Positions 1 through 10,071 are shown, numbered from the stretch's first letter. The stretch: DNA of 64,000 nt from Ichthyenterobacterium magnum (GCF_003610635.1 NZ_RAQJ01000001.1:186001-250000); one strand, 5' to 3'. Numbers and translations: made by a program. The notes: generated by a model from the sequence alone, not told the origin.

Positions 1-352
1 TAACAGAAATCCATGAGGCATTAAAAAAAAGTGTGATAGAAGTTAACAAAGAACCTATTAGTAGAAATACGAATGTAGTAGAAAACAATTTTTGAAGCTG
101 TAATTTATCTTCTCGATTTTCTGAAACATTTTTTACAACACCATTAAATACTCCCAAAGATGAAGTGCTTGCTATAATCTGCATTAAATTTCTAAGCTGT
201 CCAATTTTAGCAATACCAGCTTCACCAAGTGTCACAGCTAATACCCTTTGAACACCTAAAGAAATTAATAATCTCACAAAAACCACAATGGAGTTTAGTG
301 ATATTATTTTTAACAAAAGATTGTTTTTAAGTATGTTTTTAAATTTGGACAC
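1..352 (-). CDS. Wzx-type polysaccharide flippase, C-terminally cut by window edge
   Basis: The minus-strand frame is open from a GTG start at 350-352 to the window edge, giving about 117 residues. The first residues read MSKFKNILKNNLLLKIISLN, followed by hydrophobic segments. The frame has a TAA stop shortly upstream, and GTG is the only usual start codon after it. The sequence closely parallels the next gene upstream (393-1697), including a shared pattern of the type G..G.A.IG.LRN. It is therefore a second member of the Wzx/MATE-like O-antigen translocase family, which flips undecaprenyl-linked oligosaccharides across the inner membrane. Only the N-terminal third is visible, so substrate and completeness are unknown. 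Confidence 0.75.
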   Translation of the reverse strand, partial: MSKFKNILKNNLLLKIISLNSIVVFVRLLISLGVQRVLAVTLGEAGIAKIGQLRNLMQIIASTSSLGVFNGVVKNVSENREDKLQLQKLFSTTFVFLLIGSLLTSITLFFNASWISV

Positions 353-392
353 AAATTTTAGTTTGCTTGATTTATTACAAATTAAGGCTTAT

Positions 393-1697
393 TTATGCTT
401 TATCATCTTCAGAAATAACGCCAAAAAGAGAGCTGCTAAATAATAGTAACACAATACCATAGTGCATTAAGTAACTTACAAAATGCCCCATTACAGCTCC
501 TTTAACACCAAATGCATCTATGAGGTAAACACTAGAAAAATACATCATTATCACCAAAGATATTTCAATAATAATAAAATGAGTAAACATTTTTTTTGCT
601 AAAAACTGATATGCAATAACAACAGACAATACTTTAACAAAATCTCCTAAGAGTTGCCAAAAAAACAGGTTTTCAACGGGTTTAAAATCTTCAGAAAAAA
701 CAAGCGTTACAATAAATGGTTTCAACAAATAAATAATTATTAGACCTAATGTAAAAATTGGTATAACCGACTTATAAAAGCTAAACACTTCGTTTCTAAA
801 ATCTTTTTTATTATCAATTTCATTAAATCTAGGTAATATATATAAGGTCATTATAGAACTAATAAACATTAGGTAATAATCAGAAATTCTATTCATCGCT
901 TCCCAATAACCTGCATCTTTTATTCCTATAGAATCGATTATATAATTTCTAATACATATTGAAACTATGGGTATTGCTATTGCAGATACTAATGCCATTA
1001 AAGCAAAAGGTCCTAATTTTTTTAAAATTTCTGCACTAATATTAGATATTTTAATTTGGGAAACTAAGTTTTTTCTATTTACAATACCAACTAGAGTTAT
1101 TAAAAAAATTAACGAAGGCGCAATTACCGCTGCAACTAATGCACCATCTATATTATCTTGGTAAATTAACAGTAATGTTACTAAAAGACCTAGTACTTGA
1201 CCAATGATATTAATAATGAGCAACATTTTATAGTTAGAAAACCCATTCATGATTGAAAAACTAAAAAGGTTTAATGAATAAAATGGAAGTGCTAATGCCA
1301 TTATTTTAATTACATAAGCATAATTATAGTTTGATGAAAATAAAAAATCATTAATTGTACTCGCATTATAATAGCATGTAAATGAAACTAATATTGTAAA
1401 AAAGAAACCAATATAATAAGCTGTAGATAATGTTTTACTAAGCTTAACGGCATCATCTTTATATTGTGCAATGGTTTTAACAACACCATTATAAATGCCT
1501 AAAATAGAAAACGACTGTATTGCGCTTAAAAAATTTCTTAGGTTGCCAATAAGCGCCATCCCTTCTACTCCAATAAATATTGCAATGGCCTTAGAGGTTA
1601 AAATACCTGCAAAAATCTTAGTGATTATTGTTGCAGTATTTAAATGTGCGACTTTAAATAACACATTATTATTAATATACTTAAGTAGGTTTTTCAA
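393..1697 (-). CDS. O-antigen/polysaccharide translocase (Wzx/MATE-like flippase)
   Basis: This is a 434-residue polytopic membrane protein with about 12 hydrophobic segments and short charged loops, the usual size and layout of Wzx flippases. The N-terminus carries the pattern GVEGMALIGNLRNFLSAIQ, typical of this family. It abuts the upstream aminotransferase gene (stop at 1698, start at 1697) and is followed after about 40 bp by a paralogous flippase gene, so the four minus-strand genes probably form one surface-glycan operon. Its role would be to move a lipid-linked repeat unit to the periplasmic face. The substrate cannot be deduced. Confidence 0.85.
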   Translation of the reverse strand: MKNLLKYINNNVLFKVAHLNTATIITKIFAGILTSKAIAIFIGVEGMALIGNLRNFLSAIQSFSILGIYNGVVKTIAQYKDDAVKLSKTLSTAYYIGFFFTILVSFTCYYNASTINDFLFSSNYNYAYVIKIMALALPFYSLNLFSFSIMNGFSNYKMLLIINIIGQVLGLLVTLLLIYQDNIDGALVAAVIAPSLIFLITLVGIVNRKNLVSQIKISNISAEILKKLGPFALMALVSAIAIPIVSICIRNYIIDSIGIKDAGYWEAMNRISDYYLMFISSIMTLYILPRFNEIDNKKDFRNEVFSFYKSVIPIFTLGLIIIYLLKPFIVTLVFSEDFKPVENLFFWQLLGDFVKVLSVVIAYQFLAKKMFTHFIIIEISLVIMMYFSSVYLIDAFGVKGAVMGHFVSYLMHYGIVLLLFSSSLFGVISEDDKA

Positions 1698-2798
1698 TTA
1701 ATAATTATTTAAAACATTAATTACTTTTTTTACTTCTTCATTAGTCATTACTGGACTTATAGGAATGCTTATTATCGACTCATGTATCGCTTCAGTAACT
1801 GGAAAAGATAAATGGCTATACACTTTAAGTGCCTCTTGTTTATGTGGTGCTATTGGATAATGAATTAGATGGCCTATTTTATTTTCATCTAAATACGACA
1901 TAAATTTTTTTCTATCATCAATCCGTATTACAAATACGTGAAACACATGGCTTTTAGACTGATTATAGTAAGGCAGTTTTATTTTACTATTTACGATTTC
2001 ATTACAATACCGTTTTGCTATATCTTGTCTTCTTTCATTATCAGCATCTAACCGTTTAAGTTTTATATTTAAAAAAAGTGCTTGGAGTTCATCTAATCTA
2101 CTATTATAACCTATTAATTGGTTGACATATTTTTGTAAACTTCCATAATTGTGTAATAAACTAACACATTTAGCTAACTCACTATCATTAGTTGTGACTG
2201 CTCCACCATCTCCTAAAGCGCCTAAGTTTTTTGAAGGATAAAAACTAAAGGCAGCAGCGTCTGATAGATTTCCTGCTTTTATAGAATTATCATTTTCTGC
2301 TCCATGAGCTTGTGCTGCATCTTCTATAACCAATAGATTATGTGTTTTTGCTATTTTACTGATAGCTTTCATATCTGCCAATTGCCCATAGAGATGAACA
2401 ACTAAAATAGCTTTTACTTTAGAAGTGATATGCTTTTCAATTTCAGTCGCTGAAATATTATAAGTATCTTCATTTGGCTCAACCAAAACAGGTTTTAACC
2501 CAGCATTAATAATTGATAAAATACTGGCTATATAAGTATTTGCAGGAACTATAACTTTATCTCCATCATGTAACTTCTTTTGTTGAATAAATGCTTTAAA
2601 AATTAGTGTAAGCGCATCTAAACCATTAGCTGTACCTATACAATACTTTGTACCACAATATGAGGCAAAATTAGTTTCAAACGCTTTAACTTGATTTCCT
2701 AAAATATAATAGCCAGAGTCTAAAAACGTATTAAATCCTTTTGAAAAATCGTCTTCAAAACGTGCATTAATTTTATGTAAATCAAGAAACTTAATCAT
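1698..2798 (-). CDS. DegT/DnrJ/EryC1/StrS family PLP sugar aminotransferase
   Basis: The 366 residues match the full length of nucleotide-sugar aminotransferases. Visible family motifs are the cofactor-binding stretch EDAAQAHGA (Asp about 160) and [17 protein letters not shown], in which Lys190 should form the Schiff base with PLP. Such enzymes convert a dTDP- or UDP-keto-deoxy sugar to an amino sugar; the closest named type is probably FdtB/QdtB (3-amino-3,6-dideoxyhexose). The start overlaps the end of the upstream FemAB-like gene by 4 bp (ATGA), indicating translational coupling. The neighbouring acyltransferase could N-acylate the amino sugar produced here (inference). Confidence 0.9.
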   Translation of the reverse strand: MIKFLDLHKINARFEDDFSKGFNTFLDSGYYILGNQVKAFETNFASYCGTKYCIGTANGLDALTLIFKAFIQQKKLHDGDKVIVPANTYIASILSIINAGLKPVLVEPNEDTYNISATEIEKHITSKVKAILVVHLYGQLADMKAISKIAKTHNLLVIEDAAQAHGAENDNSIKAGNLSDAAAFSFYPSKNLGALGDGGAVTTNDSELAKCVSLLHNYGSLQKYVNQLIGYNSRLDELQALFLNIKLKRLDADNERRQDIAKRYCNEIVNSKIKLPYYNQSKSHVFHVFVIRIDDRKKFMSYLDENKIGHLIHYPIAPHKQEALKVYSHLSFPVTEAIHESIISIPISPVMTNEEVKKVINVLNNY

Positions 2799-3670
2799 AC
2801 TAAAACATCATTTAAAAGATTATAGTTTTCCGTTTTAATAGTATAAAAATCATGAGCGATAGCTCTTGCACCAAAACTTTCTTTCCAAGATAAAAGTCCT
2901 TTATTTATTTGTTGTCCTTGGTTTTCATTAGAAATCCCAAAATCAAAATAGCGTTTATGCTTAAACACCTCTTGAATTAAGTAATTAAAAATAGCATCTA
3001 ATCCTCCTAAATTGTTTTTACTACTAAGCGTAGAGATGTATTGCGAATGCGCAACCATTTTTGTCTCAAAAATTGTAACTCCAGCAATGATTTTGTTATT
3101 ATAATAAGCATTAAACTGCCTTATCTGGTTTGGAAAACTTTGCTTTAAAAGTACTATCTCTTTTAATGAATGCGTTGGTAACACATTGTGTTTTTCTTTA
3201 AGATTTGGAATTAAAATTTTATTCCAAAATGATTCCATTTCATTAACTTCTCTAACCTCAATATTATTTGCCTGAGCTTTTTTTAAACTTCGCTTTCTAT
3301 TAGAAGACTTTATTTCTAATTTATTAAAATTGTCTATTGATGTAGATATATCTCTTCGGTATAAATTAGCATTGAGTTTAAATAATAGATATTCTATTTC
3401 ATCGTTAGGTAGATGAAGGTAAACTTTTGGAAGCACTTTTAACTTTACATATTCTACTAATTCATCACTTAAGTAATTAAGAGTTGCTTTAAACAAATTT
3501 AAAACATCTTCAAACTTAGTTTCTTTTAAGGTTATTAAACCTCCATAGGTTAAACCTTGATGAGAGTGTAAAGTATTACCAACTTTATTTGCAGGCAAAA
3601 GTGCTATAAGCTTGTCTTCTTTATAAATCATTAACGAAAAATCTTCAAAACGTTCTTGATGATAATCCAT
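2795..3670 (-). CDS. FemAB/GNAT-like acyltransferase of polysaccharide operon
   Basis: From the ATG at 3668-3670 this is a 291-residue soluble protein of the FemAB-like GNAT fold, sometimes annotated as peptidoglycan bridge formation or N-acetyltransferase. The C-terminal half has the typical pattern [24 protein letters not shown]. The reading frame stays open for more than 30 codons upstream, and that segment reads [20 protein letters not shown], which looks like the conserved N-terminus of this family. No ATG, GTG or TTG occurs in that stretch, so the true start may be a rare codon such as ATA at 3758-3760. It is the first gene of the minus-strand glycan operon and overlaps the aminotransferase gene. 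Confidence 0.75.
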   Translation of the reverse strand: MDYHQERFEDFSLMIYKEDKLIALLPANKVGNTLHSHQGLTYGGLITLKETKFEDVLNLFKATLNYLSDELVEYVKLKVLPKVYLHLPNDEIEYLLFKLNANLYRRDISTSIDNFNKLEIKSSNRKRSLKKAQANNIEVREVNEMESFWNKILIPNLKEKHNVLPTHSLKEIVLLKQSFPNQIRQFNAYYNNKIIAGVTIFETKMVAHSQYISTLSSKNNLGGLDAIFNYLIQEVFKHKRYFDFGISNENQGQQINKGLLSWKESFGARAIAHDFYTIKTENYNLLNDVLV

Positions 3671-3822
3671 ATAATCTCTATGAAATAAAAACGTAGCATT
3701 TTTAGCTTTTGAGACAAAGATATCCCAAACTTGCTTATCATTTAGGTGGTATTTTTTTATTAAAAAGATAGACTTATTTTTTCTTTAATATTTAAACAAT
3801 CTAATTTAACTATAAATTGGGG

Positions 3823-3852
3823 TTGCGTTAATAATTATCATATTTACTTTTG
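3823..3852 (+). promoter_or_regulatory. Putative Bacteroidota promoter for the glycosyltransferase pair
   Basis: TTG at 3823-3825 and TACTTTTG at 3845-3852 are separated by 19 bp, matching the Bacteroidota -33/-7 pattern (TTG and TAnnTTTG). It lies in the roughly 400-bp region between the divergent FemAB-like and GT-C genes. This stretch is otherwise very AT-rich, and I see no ORF, repeat or RNA gene in it. A transcript from here would have a leader of about 220 nt before 4077. Confidence 0.4.
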
Positions 3853-4076
3853 TAAGCTGTTCTAAGCTTATTAAATCAACCAAAAATAGTTTTAATTTTT
3901 TTATTTAATTAAAAAATAAACTATTAATAGCTTTTACTACCTTATTAATAATTGTATTTATTATTCTTTTAAACATTAAATATCATGTTAGGTTACTATG
4001 GTTAATAGATTCAATCTGAAAAATCTTTTTGATTTAACCCTACTTATTATTCTATATTAGCAAAAAAATCATTCTA

Positions 4077-5660
4077 GTGTTATCAAGCGAAATTTATAAT
4101 AAGCTCTTTAAGTACCTTTTTTTTATTATACTTATTTTTTATATGCTTGTGTATGGACCTTATGGTATTGAAGAAGGAGATATGGGCTCTATATTTGGAA
4201 TATCATGGAGTATGTATAATGGCTATTTTCCGCATAGAGATTTTGTATATATAAAGCCTGCTTTTTCTCCTTTTTTCCATTCACTTCCACTTTATATTAC
4301 AGAGAATTATGCGTACTTAATCAATCGATATTTATATTTTGCACAAGTTTTTAGCTATTCTTACTTGGCTAGTGTAATTGCTTTTAAATTTTTACAACTG
4401 CCAAAAAAACATATTTACTTTATTGCAATTATTGGTGCTTTAGTGTCTATTCATAATTATCCGCCAATGCCTTGGAACACTATTGATGGGCTTTTTTTTA
4501 GTATCATAGGGCTATATTTTATTACTATTAACTCTAAAAAATGGTGGCTAATTATACTCGGAACTTTTTTTCTGTTTTTAGGAGCTTTATGTAAGCAGTC
4601 TTTTTATTTTTTTCCTCCGCTTGTTGGTTTATTCTTAGTTTACAGAAAGGAGTTAAGAGCTTTTTTAATACTAACCATTAGCGGACTATTATTCTCTTCT
4701 TTTTATTTATTATTGTTTTGGTGGCAAAATGCTTTACAACAATTCATTGAACAGATGTTTAGCTTTACATCTGGCTCTAGCTTACTAGATACTGGTATAA
4801 AATCATATTATTTAGCAATAAAGTTTCATGCTTTTTATATCGTTTTTGGAATTATAGGCTTTTGGATAACAAAGAAATATACATCTAAGCATCTAACCTT
4901 TTTATCGGTAAATATTTTTATCGTTTTAGTATTTGTTTGGCTATACTATAAACACCAAAGCCTATACTATTCAGCTAAATATGGTATTATCCACATTTTA
5001 TGGGCATTGGGCTTATTATATGCTCTAATAAAAAGTATATACCATAAAAAATATACTATTTTAATTATACTTTTTTCGTTGTCTTGGTGTGCTTCTATAA
5101 GTAATGGATATAATACCCCTATTGATTTTTCTACACCAACAATTTTAGTAGTAGCATTAATTTGTTTTGGAAAAGTTTTTACAATAAAAAAATGGCACGC
5201 TATTATAGTTACAGTCCTTTATCTAAGTACTTTCTATTATGGGTATCAAATTCCATATAGAGAACAACACAGAAGTGAGCTAAACTATCCTTTAGGGAAT
5301 CTATTTCCTCGTTTAAAAACCATTTATACAAATAAAAAAACGTATCATAAATTTAAAGAGTTAAAAAACCTATCTAGTAAGTATGATAACTTTACCATAT
5401 TACCATCTATGACTTTAGGTCATTATATAACAAACACTACAAATCCAATAGGAGTTGATTGGGCCTTTAATCATCATCTAGCAAACAAACTTGAGGACTA
5501 CAAAAAAATGCTAAGTGATAAGAATGTAGTTGTTTTTATTGAAAATTTCGAAAACCATCGAGATAATTACGAAGATAGTTCATTACTAACAGTATATGTA
5601 ACCTCTCATTGGAAACTTATAGAAAAGCACAAACACTTTAGAGTTTATCAAAAACCATAA
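4077..5660 (+). CDS. Polytopic membrane protein, probable GT-C fold glycosyltransferase
   Basis: This 527-residue protein has about 10-11 hydrophobic helices and a C-terminal soluble tail of about 130 residues. The first extracytoplasmic loop contains acidic residues (GIEEGDMGSIF), as in GT-C glycosyltransferases of the ArnT/PMT/GT39 type, which use a polyprenyl-phosphate sugar. The start is GTG at 4077; the next in-frame ATG lies about 22 codons later. The following gene, 36 bp downstream, is a DPM/GtrB-like GT2 that would make the lipid-linked sugar donor, supporting a paired function in surface-glycan or lipid modification. No specific family is certain. Confidence 0.6.
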   Translation: MLSSEIYNKLFKYLFFIILIFYMLVYGPYGIEEGDMGSIFGISWSMYNGYFPHRDFVYIKPAFSPFFHSLPLYITENYAYLINRYLYFAQVFSYSYLASVIAFKFLQLPKKHIYFIAIIGALVSIHNYPPMPWNTIDGLFFSIIGLYFITINSKKWWLIILGTFFLFLGALCKQSFYFFPPLVGLFLVYRKELRAFLILTISGLLFSSFYLLLFWWQNALQQFIEQMFSFTSGSSLLDTGIKSYYLAIKFHAFYIVFGIIGFWITKKYTSKHLTFLSVNIFIVLVFVWLYYKHQSLYYSAKYGIIHILWALGLLYALIKSIYHKKYTILIILFSLSWCASISNGYNTPIDFSTPTILVVALICFGKVFTIKKWHAIIVTVLYLSTFYYGYQIPYREQHRSELNYPLGNLFPRLKTIYTNKKTYHKFKELKNLSSKYDNFTILPSMTLGHYITNTTNPIGVDWAFNHHLANKLEDYKKMLSDKNVVVFIENFENHRDNYEDSSLLTVYVTSHWKLIEKHKHFRVYQKP

Positions 5661-5696
5661 TCAAAAAAATGGTAGATTTGTAATACAATTGTACAT

Positions 5697-6650
5697 ATGA
5701 AATTTCAAGGTGATTTGCTCTCTTTAGTCATTCCTCTTCTTAATGAGGAAGGCAATATAAAACAACTATTAAAAAATATTGATAAAGCTTTAAAAGACTT
5801 TAAACATGAAATTATTCTTGTTGATGATTTTTCTACAGATAAAACTGTCAATGAAATAAAAAAAATAAGTCACCCAAAAGTAAAACTTATTGAGCTACGT
5901 AAAAATTATGGACAAAGTTTAGCTTTGGCAGCTGGGTTTGATAAAGCTAAAGGAGATTTTATTATCACACTAGATGGTGACCTACAAAATGACCCAAAGG
6001 ACATATTACCAATGCTTCAAAAACTACAATCTGAAAATTGGGATGTAGTTGTTGGGATTCGTAACAAAAGAAAAGACAATTTCATAAAAAAACTACCTTC
6101 TAAAATTGCTAACTTTTTAATTAGAAAAGCTACTAAACTTCATATTAAAGACCATGGTTGTGCATTAAAAGTATTTAAAAAAGATATTGCAAAAGAGTTA
6201 AATCTCTATGGTGAAATGCATCGTTTTATCAGTTTACTTGCTTACCTTAATGGTGCTCGTGTTGGTGAAACGAATGTTAACCATCACCCTAGAGTTAATG
6301 GGAAATCAAAATATGGTTTAGGAAGAACCTTTAAAGTATTTAATGATATTCTACTTATTTTATTTCAGCGTAACTACCTTCAAAAGCCATTATATTTATT
6401 AGGAAACTTAGGTATTTTCTTTTTTATTTTTGGAGCAATTATTAATGCTTATTTATTAATAGAAAAAATATTAGGAAATGACATTGGAGACAGACCCTTA
6501 TTAATCTTAGGCGTATTACTTCTACTTGTTGGCATTCAGTTATTTACAACAGGAATTGCTATAGATTTACAAATGCGTACTTATTACGAAACTCAAAACA
6601 CAAGACCTTATAAGGTTAGAGAAATCACTAATTTTAAAAGCAACGAATAA
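5697..6650 (+). CDS. GT2 family glycosyltransferase (GtrB/DPM1-like, polyprenyl-phosphate sugar synthase)
   Basis: The 317 residues comprise an N-terminal GT-A domain and two C-terminal transmembrane helices (about 235-305), the architecture of GtrB/ArnC/DpmA enzymes. Nucleotide-sugar and metal-binding motifs are visible: LVDDFSTDKT near residue 42 and the DxD-type TLDGDLQNDP near residue 93. It would transfer a sugar from an NDP donor to undecaprenyl phosphate at the cytoplasmic face. It lies just downstream of the putative GT-C gene, its likely partner, and ends at a bidirectional hairpin that separates it from typA. Confidence 0.88.
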   Translation: MKFQGDLLSLVIPLLNEEGNIKQLLKNIDKALKDFKHEIILVDDFSTDKTVNEIKKISHPKVKLIELRKNYGQSLALAAGFDKAKGDFIITLDGDLQNDPKDILPMLQKLQSENWDVVVGIRNKRKDNFIKKLPSKIANFLIRKATKLHIKDHGCALKVFKKDIAKELNLYGEMHRFISLLAYLNGARVGETNVNHHPRVNGKSKYGLGRTFKVFNDILLILFQRNYLQKPLYLLGNLGIFFFIFGAIINAYLLIEKILGNDIGDRPLLILGVLLLLVGIQLFTTGIAIDLQMRTYYETQNTRPYKVREITNFKSNE

Positions 6651-6688
6651 TTTTTAATTTCATTCACTTCTAAAATTTAAATTAAAGC

Positions 6689-6718
6689 AAAAGAGAATGC
6701 TAAAAAACATCCTCTTTT
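6689..6718. terminator. Bidirectional terminator between GT2 gene and typA
   Basis: The inverted repeat AAAAGAGAATG / CATCCTCTTTT with an A-rich loop lies between the two convergent genes. It has A/T runs on both sides, so it could end transcripts from both strands. Confidence 0.6.
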
Positions 6719-6746
6719 AAATATTATTAGTTGCAAAAAATTAAAT

Positions 6747-8546
6747 CTAAATAATTTTATTTCGTTTACGTTCTACTTCTGTTAAGTATATTTTTCTTAA
6801 GCGTAAATGATTAGGCGTTACTTCTACATATTCGTCTTTTTGAATATATTCTAAAGCTTCTTCTAACGAGAACTTAATTGCTGGCACAATCTTAGCTTTA
6901 TCATCTGCTCCAGAACTACGTACGTTACTCAACTTTTTCGTTTTAGTTACATTTACTGCCATATCATCACCACGAGAATTCTCACCAATGACTTGACCTT
7001 CGTAAATATCTTCACCTGGATCTACAAAAAACTTACCTCTATCTTGTAATTTATCAATTGAATAAGGAATTGCTTGACCTTTTTCCATGGATACTAAAGA
7101 GCCATTTTGACGTTCAGGAATTCCACCTTTTAATGGTTGGTATTCTTTAAAACGGTGAGCCATAATAGCTTCACCAGCTGTTGCTGTTAATAATTGGTTA
7201 CGTAAACCTATAATGCCTCTTGAAGGCACGATAAATTCACATACCATACGTTCTCCTTTAGCTTCCATGCTTAACATTTCACCTTTACGCATGGTTACCA
7301 TTTCAATTGCTTTACCAGAAACTGTTTCTGGCAAATCGATAGTCATTTCTTCAACTGGCTCACATTTAACACCATCAATTTCTTTAATGATAACTTGTGG
7401 TTGACCAATTTGTAGCTCATAACCTTCACGACGCATAGTTTCTATTAAAACCGATAAGTGTAATACACCACGCCCGAAAACCATAAATTTATCTGCACTA
7501 TCTGTTTCTTCAACACGTAAAGCTAAATTCTTTTCAAGTTCCTTAGTTAATCTATCTTTAATATGACGAGACGTTACAAACTTTCCATCTTTACCAAAGA
7601 AAGGTGAATCGTTAATCGTAAATAACATGCTCATTGTTGGCTCATCAATAGCAATAGTTTTTAAACCTTCTGGGTTTTCAAAATCTGCAACTGTATCTCC
7701 AATTTCAAATCCTTCAAGTCCAACAATAGCACAAATATCTCCAGTTTGTACTTCTTCAACTTTTAAACGACCTAAGCCTTCAAAAGTATGCAACTCTTTA
7801 ATTTTATTTTTAACAATAGAACCATCTCTTTTTACTAAAGAAATTTGTTGTCCCACTTTTAAATTCCCTCTTGTTAAACGCCCAATCGCAATACGACCAG
7901 TAAATGAAGAAAAATCTAAAGATGTAATTAGCATTTGTGTATTCCCTTCTGGAATTTCTGGTGAAGGAATATGCTCAATAACCATATCTAATAATGGCTC
8001 AATATTTTCTGTTTCATTCTGCCAATCATCACTCATCCAGTTATTTTTAGCTGAACCATAAACTGTAGGGAAATCTAACTGCCATTCTTCTGCACCCAAC
8101 TCAAACATTAAGTCAAACACTTTTTCATGTACTTCGTCTGGCGTACAATTTTCTTTATCAACTTTGTTTACAACCACACAAGGTTTTAAACCTAAATCAA
8201 TTGCTTTTTGTAACACAAAACGCGTTTGCGGCATAGGACCTTCAAAAGCATCTACTAACAAAAGCACACCATCTGCCATGTTAAGAACACGCTCTACTTC
8301 ACCGCCAAAATCGGCGTGACCAGGTGTATCAATAATATTAATTTTAGTGTCTTTATAAATTACTGATACATTTTTTGAGGTAATTGTAATTCCTCTTTCA
8401 CGCTCTAAATCATTGTTATCAAGAATTAAATCTCCTGTGTTTTCGTTTTCACGAAATAACTGACAATGGTACATGATTTTATCAACCAACGTTGTTTTAC
8501 CATGATCGACGTGTGCAATAATTGCAATGTTTTTAATATTAGCCAT
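6747..8546 (-). CDS. typA: Ribosome-associated translational GTPase TypA/BipA
   Basis: The 599 residues match TypA/BipA in length. The G1 motif AHVDHGKT is at residues 11-18, followed by G2 (RGITI), G3 (DTPGHADF) and G4 (NKVDK), then domains II, III and V and the BipA-specific C-terminus. It is a cytoplasmic ribosome-binding GTPase of the EF-G family involved in stress and low-temperature growth and 50S assembly. The ATG at 8546 is the obvious start because MANIKNIAIIAHVDHG is a canonical N-terminus. It is transcribed alone, and both flanks are intergenic. Confidence 0.97.
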   Translation of the reverse strand: MANIKNIAIIAHVDHGKTTLVDKIMYHCQLFRENENTGDLILDNNDLERERGITITSKNVSVIYKDTKINIIDTPGHADFGGEVERVLNMADGVLLLVDAFEGPMPQTRFVLQKAIDLGLKPCVVVNKVDKENCTPDEVHEKVFDLMFELGAEEWQLDFPTVYGSAKNNWMSDDWQNETENIEPLLDMVIEHIPSPEIPEGNTQMLITSLDFSSFTGRIAIGRLTRGNLKVGQQISLVKRDGSIVKNKIKELHTFEGLGRLKVEEVQTGDICAIVGLEGFEIGDTVADFENPEGLKTIAIDEPTMSMLFTINDSPFFGKDGKFVTSRHIKDRLTKELEKNLALRVEETDSADKFMVFGRGVLHLSVLIETMRREGYELQIGQPQVIIKEIDGVKCEPVEEMTIDLPETVSGKAIEMVTMRKGEMLSMEAKGERMVCEFIVPSRGIIGLRNQLLTATAGEAIMAHRFKEYQPLKGGIPERQNGSLVSMEKGQAIPYSIDKLQDRGKFFVDPGEDIYEGQVIGENSRGDDMAVNVTKTKKLSNVRSSGADDKAKIVPAIKFSLEEALEYIQKDEYVEVTPNHLRLRKIYLTEVERKRNKII

Positions 8547-8851
8547 AATGAATGCTCCTTATTTTAAGCGTGCAAAGATACGCTAAATTCCTCTGTAAAA
8601 AGTAATCTTGCAAAATAATTTTAAATCCTTGAAACTATTAGAGTTACATAGCAATTGAAAGAGATTAAAATACTCATACATTTTTAAAACATGTGCTTTT
8701 AAGTTTTAGTTAATTATATGTTATAGTTTAATAAAAATGTAATTTATGGTAGTATCTTTCGTTTAAGAAATGATTAATAGTAAATAGCCATTTTTGACCA
8801 GCCATTTTTAACAGGCGATTTACATCTGATAACCCTTTAAAAACTTAACAG
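8547..8851. other. Intergenic region between divergent typA and 8852 gene
   Basis: These 305 bp hold the upstream regions of two divergent genes. I see no ORF, RNA gene or repeat. A short direct duplication (CAGCCATTTTT / AGCCATTTTTGACC area, 8788-8812) is the only local structure. Confidence 0.4.
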
Positions 8852-9211
8852 ATGAAAATGATTAGTAAGTATTCAAAATTTATCCCTTATCTCTATTTTA
8901 TTGCAATTATAGCTTATTGGTTCACTATTGTAAATAAAAGCGAAGGAATTTCTGCATATCCAATTTTACTCTTTGCAATTCCTTTTTTATGGCAAGTCAT
9001 TAAGCCCAATCGAAAATTAAATTTCACATTAGGCATTACATTTGTATGCTTGTCATCTTACTTAATATTAGCGTATTTATTTGACGCATTTAATATTGTA
9101 ACTTTAACTAATTCTGCTAAACAGTTTATAATTTATGGTGGCTTTTTTGTTATGGCAAACTTTATTATGGCCTTATGGATTATAAGAAATAGTCTTAAAA
9201 GAAGCTTTTAA
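8852..9211 (+). CDS. Small four-helix integral membrane protein, unknown function
   Basis: This 119-residue protein has about four hydrophobic helices (near 9-25, 33-48, 57-77 and 88-112) and positively charged ends, so it should sit in the inner membrane. I do not recognise a named family. The start could also be the second ATG two codons later. It lies 38 bp upstream of kdsA on the same strand and may be cotranscribed, but nothing in the sequence links it to LPS synthesis. Confidence 0.75.
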   Translation: MKMISKYSKFIPYLYFIAIIAYWFTIVNKSEGISAYPILLFAIPFLWQVIKPNRKLNFTLGITFVCLSSYLILAYLFDAFNIVTLTNSAKQFIIYGGFFVMANFIMALWIIRNSLKRSF

Positions 9212-9249
9212 TGCTTATCTTTGCAGCTTAAATTTGAAACTTTAAGCAA

Positions 9250-10071
9250 ATGAATCTTAATAACATTCCAAATATAAAGCATACTAATTCTGATAACTTT
9301 TTTCTTTTAGCAGGTCCATGTGCCATTGAAGGCGAAGCTATGGCAATGCGAATAGCCGAAAAAGTTATAACTATTACAGATAAGTTAGAAATTCCTTATG
9401 TTTTTAAAGGAAGTTTCAAGAAAGCAAATAGAAGTAGAATTGATAGCTTTACTGGTATTGGAGATGAAAAAGCGCTAAAGATTCTTAAAAAAGTATCTGA
9501 AACTTTTAGTGTCCCAACGGTAACAGATATTCATGAAGTGTCTGATGCGCATCTTGCTTCTCAATATGTTGATGTTTTACAAATACCAGCGTTTTTAGTT
9601 AGGCAAACAGATTTAGTTGTTGCTGCCGCAAAAACCGGAAAAGTTGTCAATCTTAAAAAAGGACAATTTATGAGTCCTGAAGCTATGAAACATGCCGTAC
9701 AAAAAGTAAAAGATGCTGGAAATGAAAATGCATGGATTACAGACAGAGGTACCATGTTTGGTTATCAAGATATGATTGTAGACTTTAGAGGTATACCAAC
9801 TATGCGTAGTTATGCACCAACAGTTTTAGATGTAACGCATTCATTACAACAGCCAAATCAAAGTATTGGTGTAACTGGCGGAAGACCAGATATGATTGAA
9901 ACTATTGCTAGAGCTGGTGTTGTAAATAACGTAGATGGTTTATTTATAGAAACCCATTTTGATCCTGCAAATGCAAAAAGCGATGGTGCAAATATGTTAC
10001 ACTTAGATAACCTTGAATCACTTCTAGCCAATTTAGTAGCTATTAGAAAAACGATAAATAGTCTTAACTAA
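9250..10071 (+). CDS. kdsA: 3-deoxy-8-phosphooctulonate synthase (KDO-8-P synthase)
   Basis: These 273 residues form a complete KdsA, which condenses phosphoenolpyruvate with arabinose-5-phosphate to KDO-8-phosphate for LPS inner core. Signature segments are LLAGPCAIEGE (19-29), FKKANRSRIDSFTGIG, DRGTMFGYQDMIVDFRG and ETHFDPANAKSDGANM. The Cys in AGPC (Cys24) is the residue that distinguishes metal-dependent KdsA from the metal-independent enterobacterial type, which has Asn there (established knowledge). The stop overlaps the end of the convergent DUF1801 pseudogene by 4 bp. Confidence 0.97.
   Translation: MNLNNIPNIKHTNSDNFFLLAGPCAIEGEAMAMRIAEKVITITDKLEIPYVFKGSFKKANRSRIDSFTGIGDEKALKILKKVSETFSVPTVTDIHEVSDAHLASQYVDVLQIPAFLVRQTDLVVAAAKTGKVVNLKKGQFMSPEAMKHAVQKVKDAGNENAWITDRGTMFGYQDMIVDFRGIPTMRSYAPTVLDVTHSLQQPNQSIGVTGGRPDMIETIARAGVVNNVDGLFIETHFDPANAKSDGANMLHLDNLESLLANLVAIRKTINSLN

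Noticed and set aside
3828-3841. TTAATAATTATCAT upstream of the GT-C gene as a seventh Fnr-like box
   Set aside because: The first half-site does not fit ATGAY and no -7 element occurs 22 bp downstream; a different promoter overlaps this region.
7627-8061. 144-residue plus-strand ORF
   Set aside because: Antisense shadow of typA; composition and lack of family features do not support coding.
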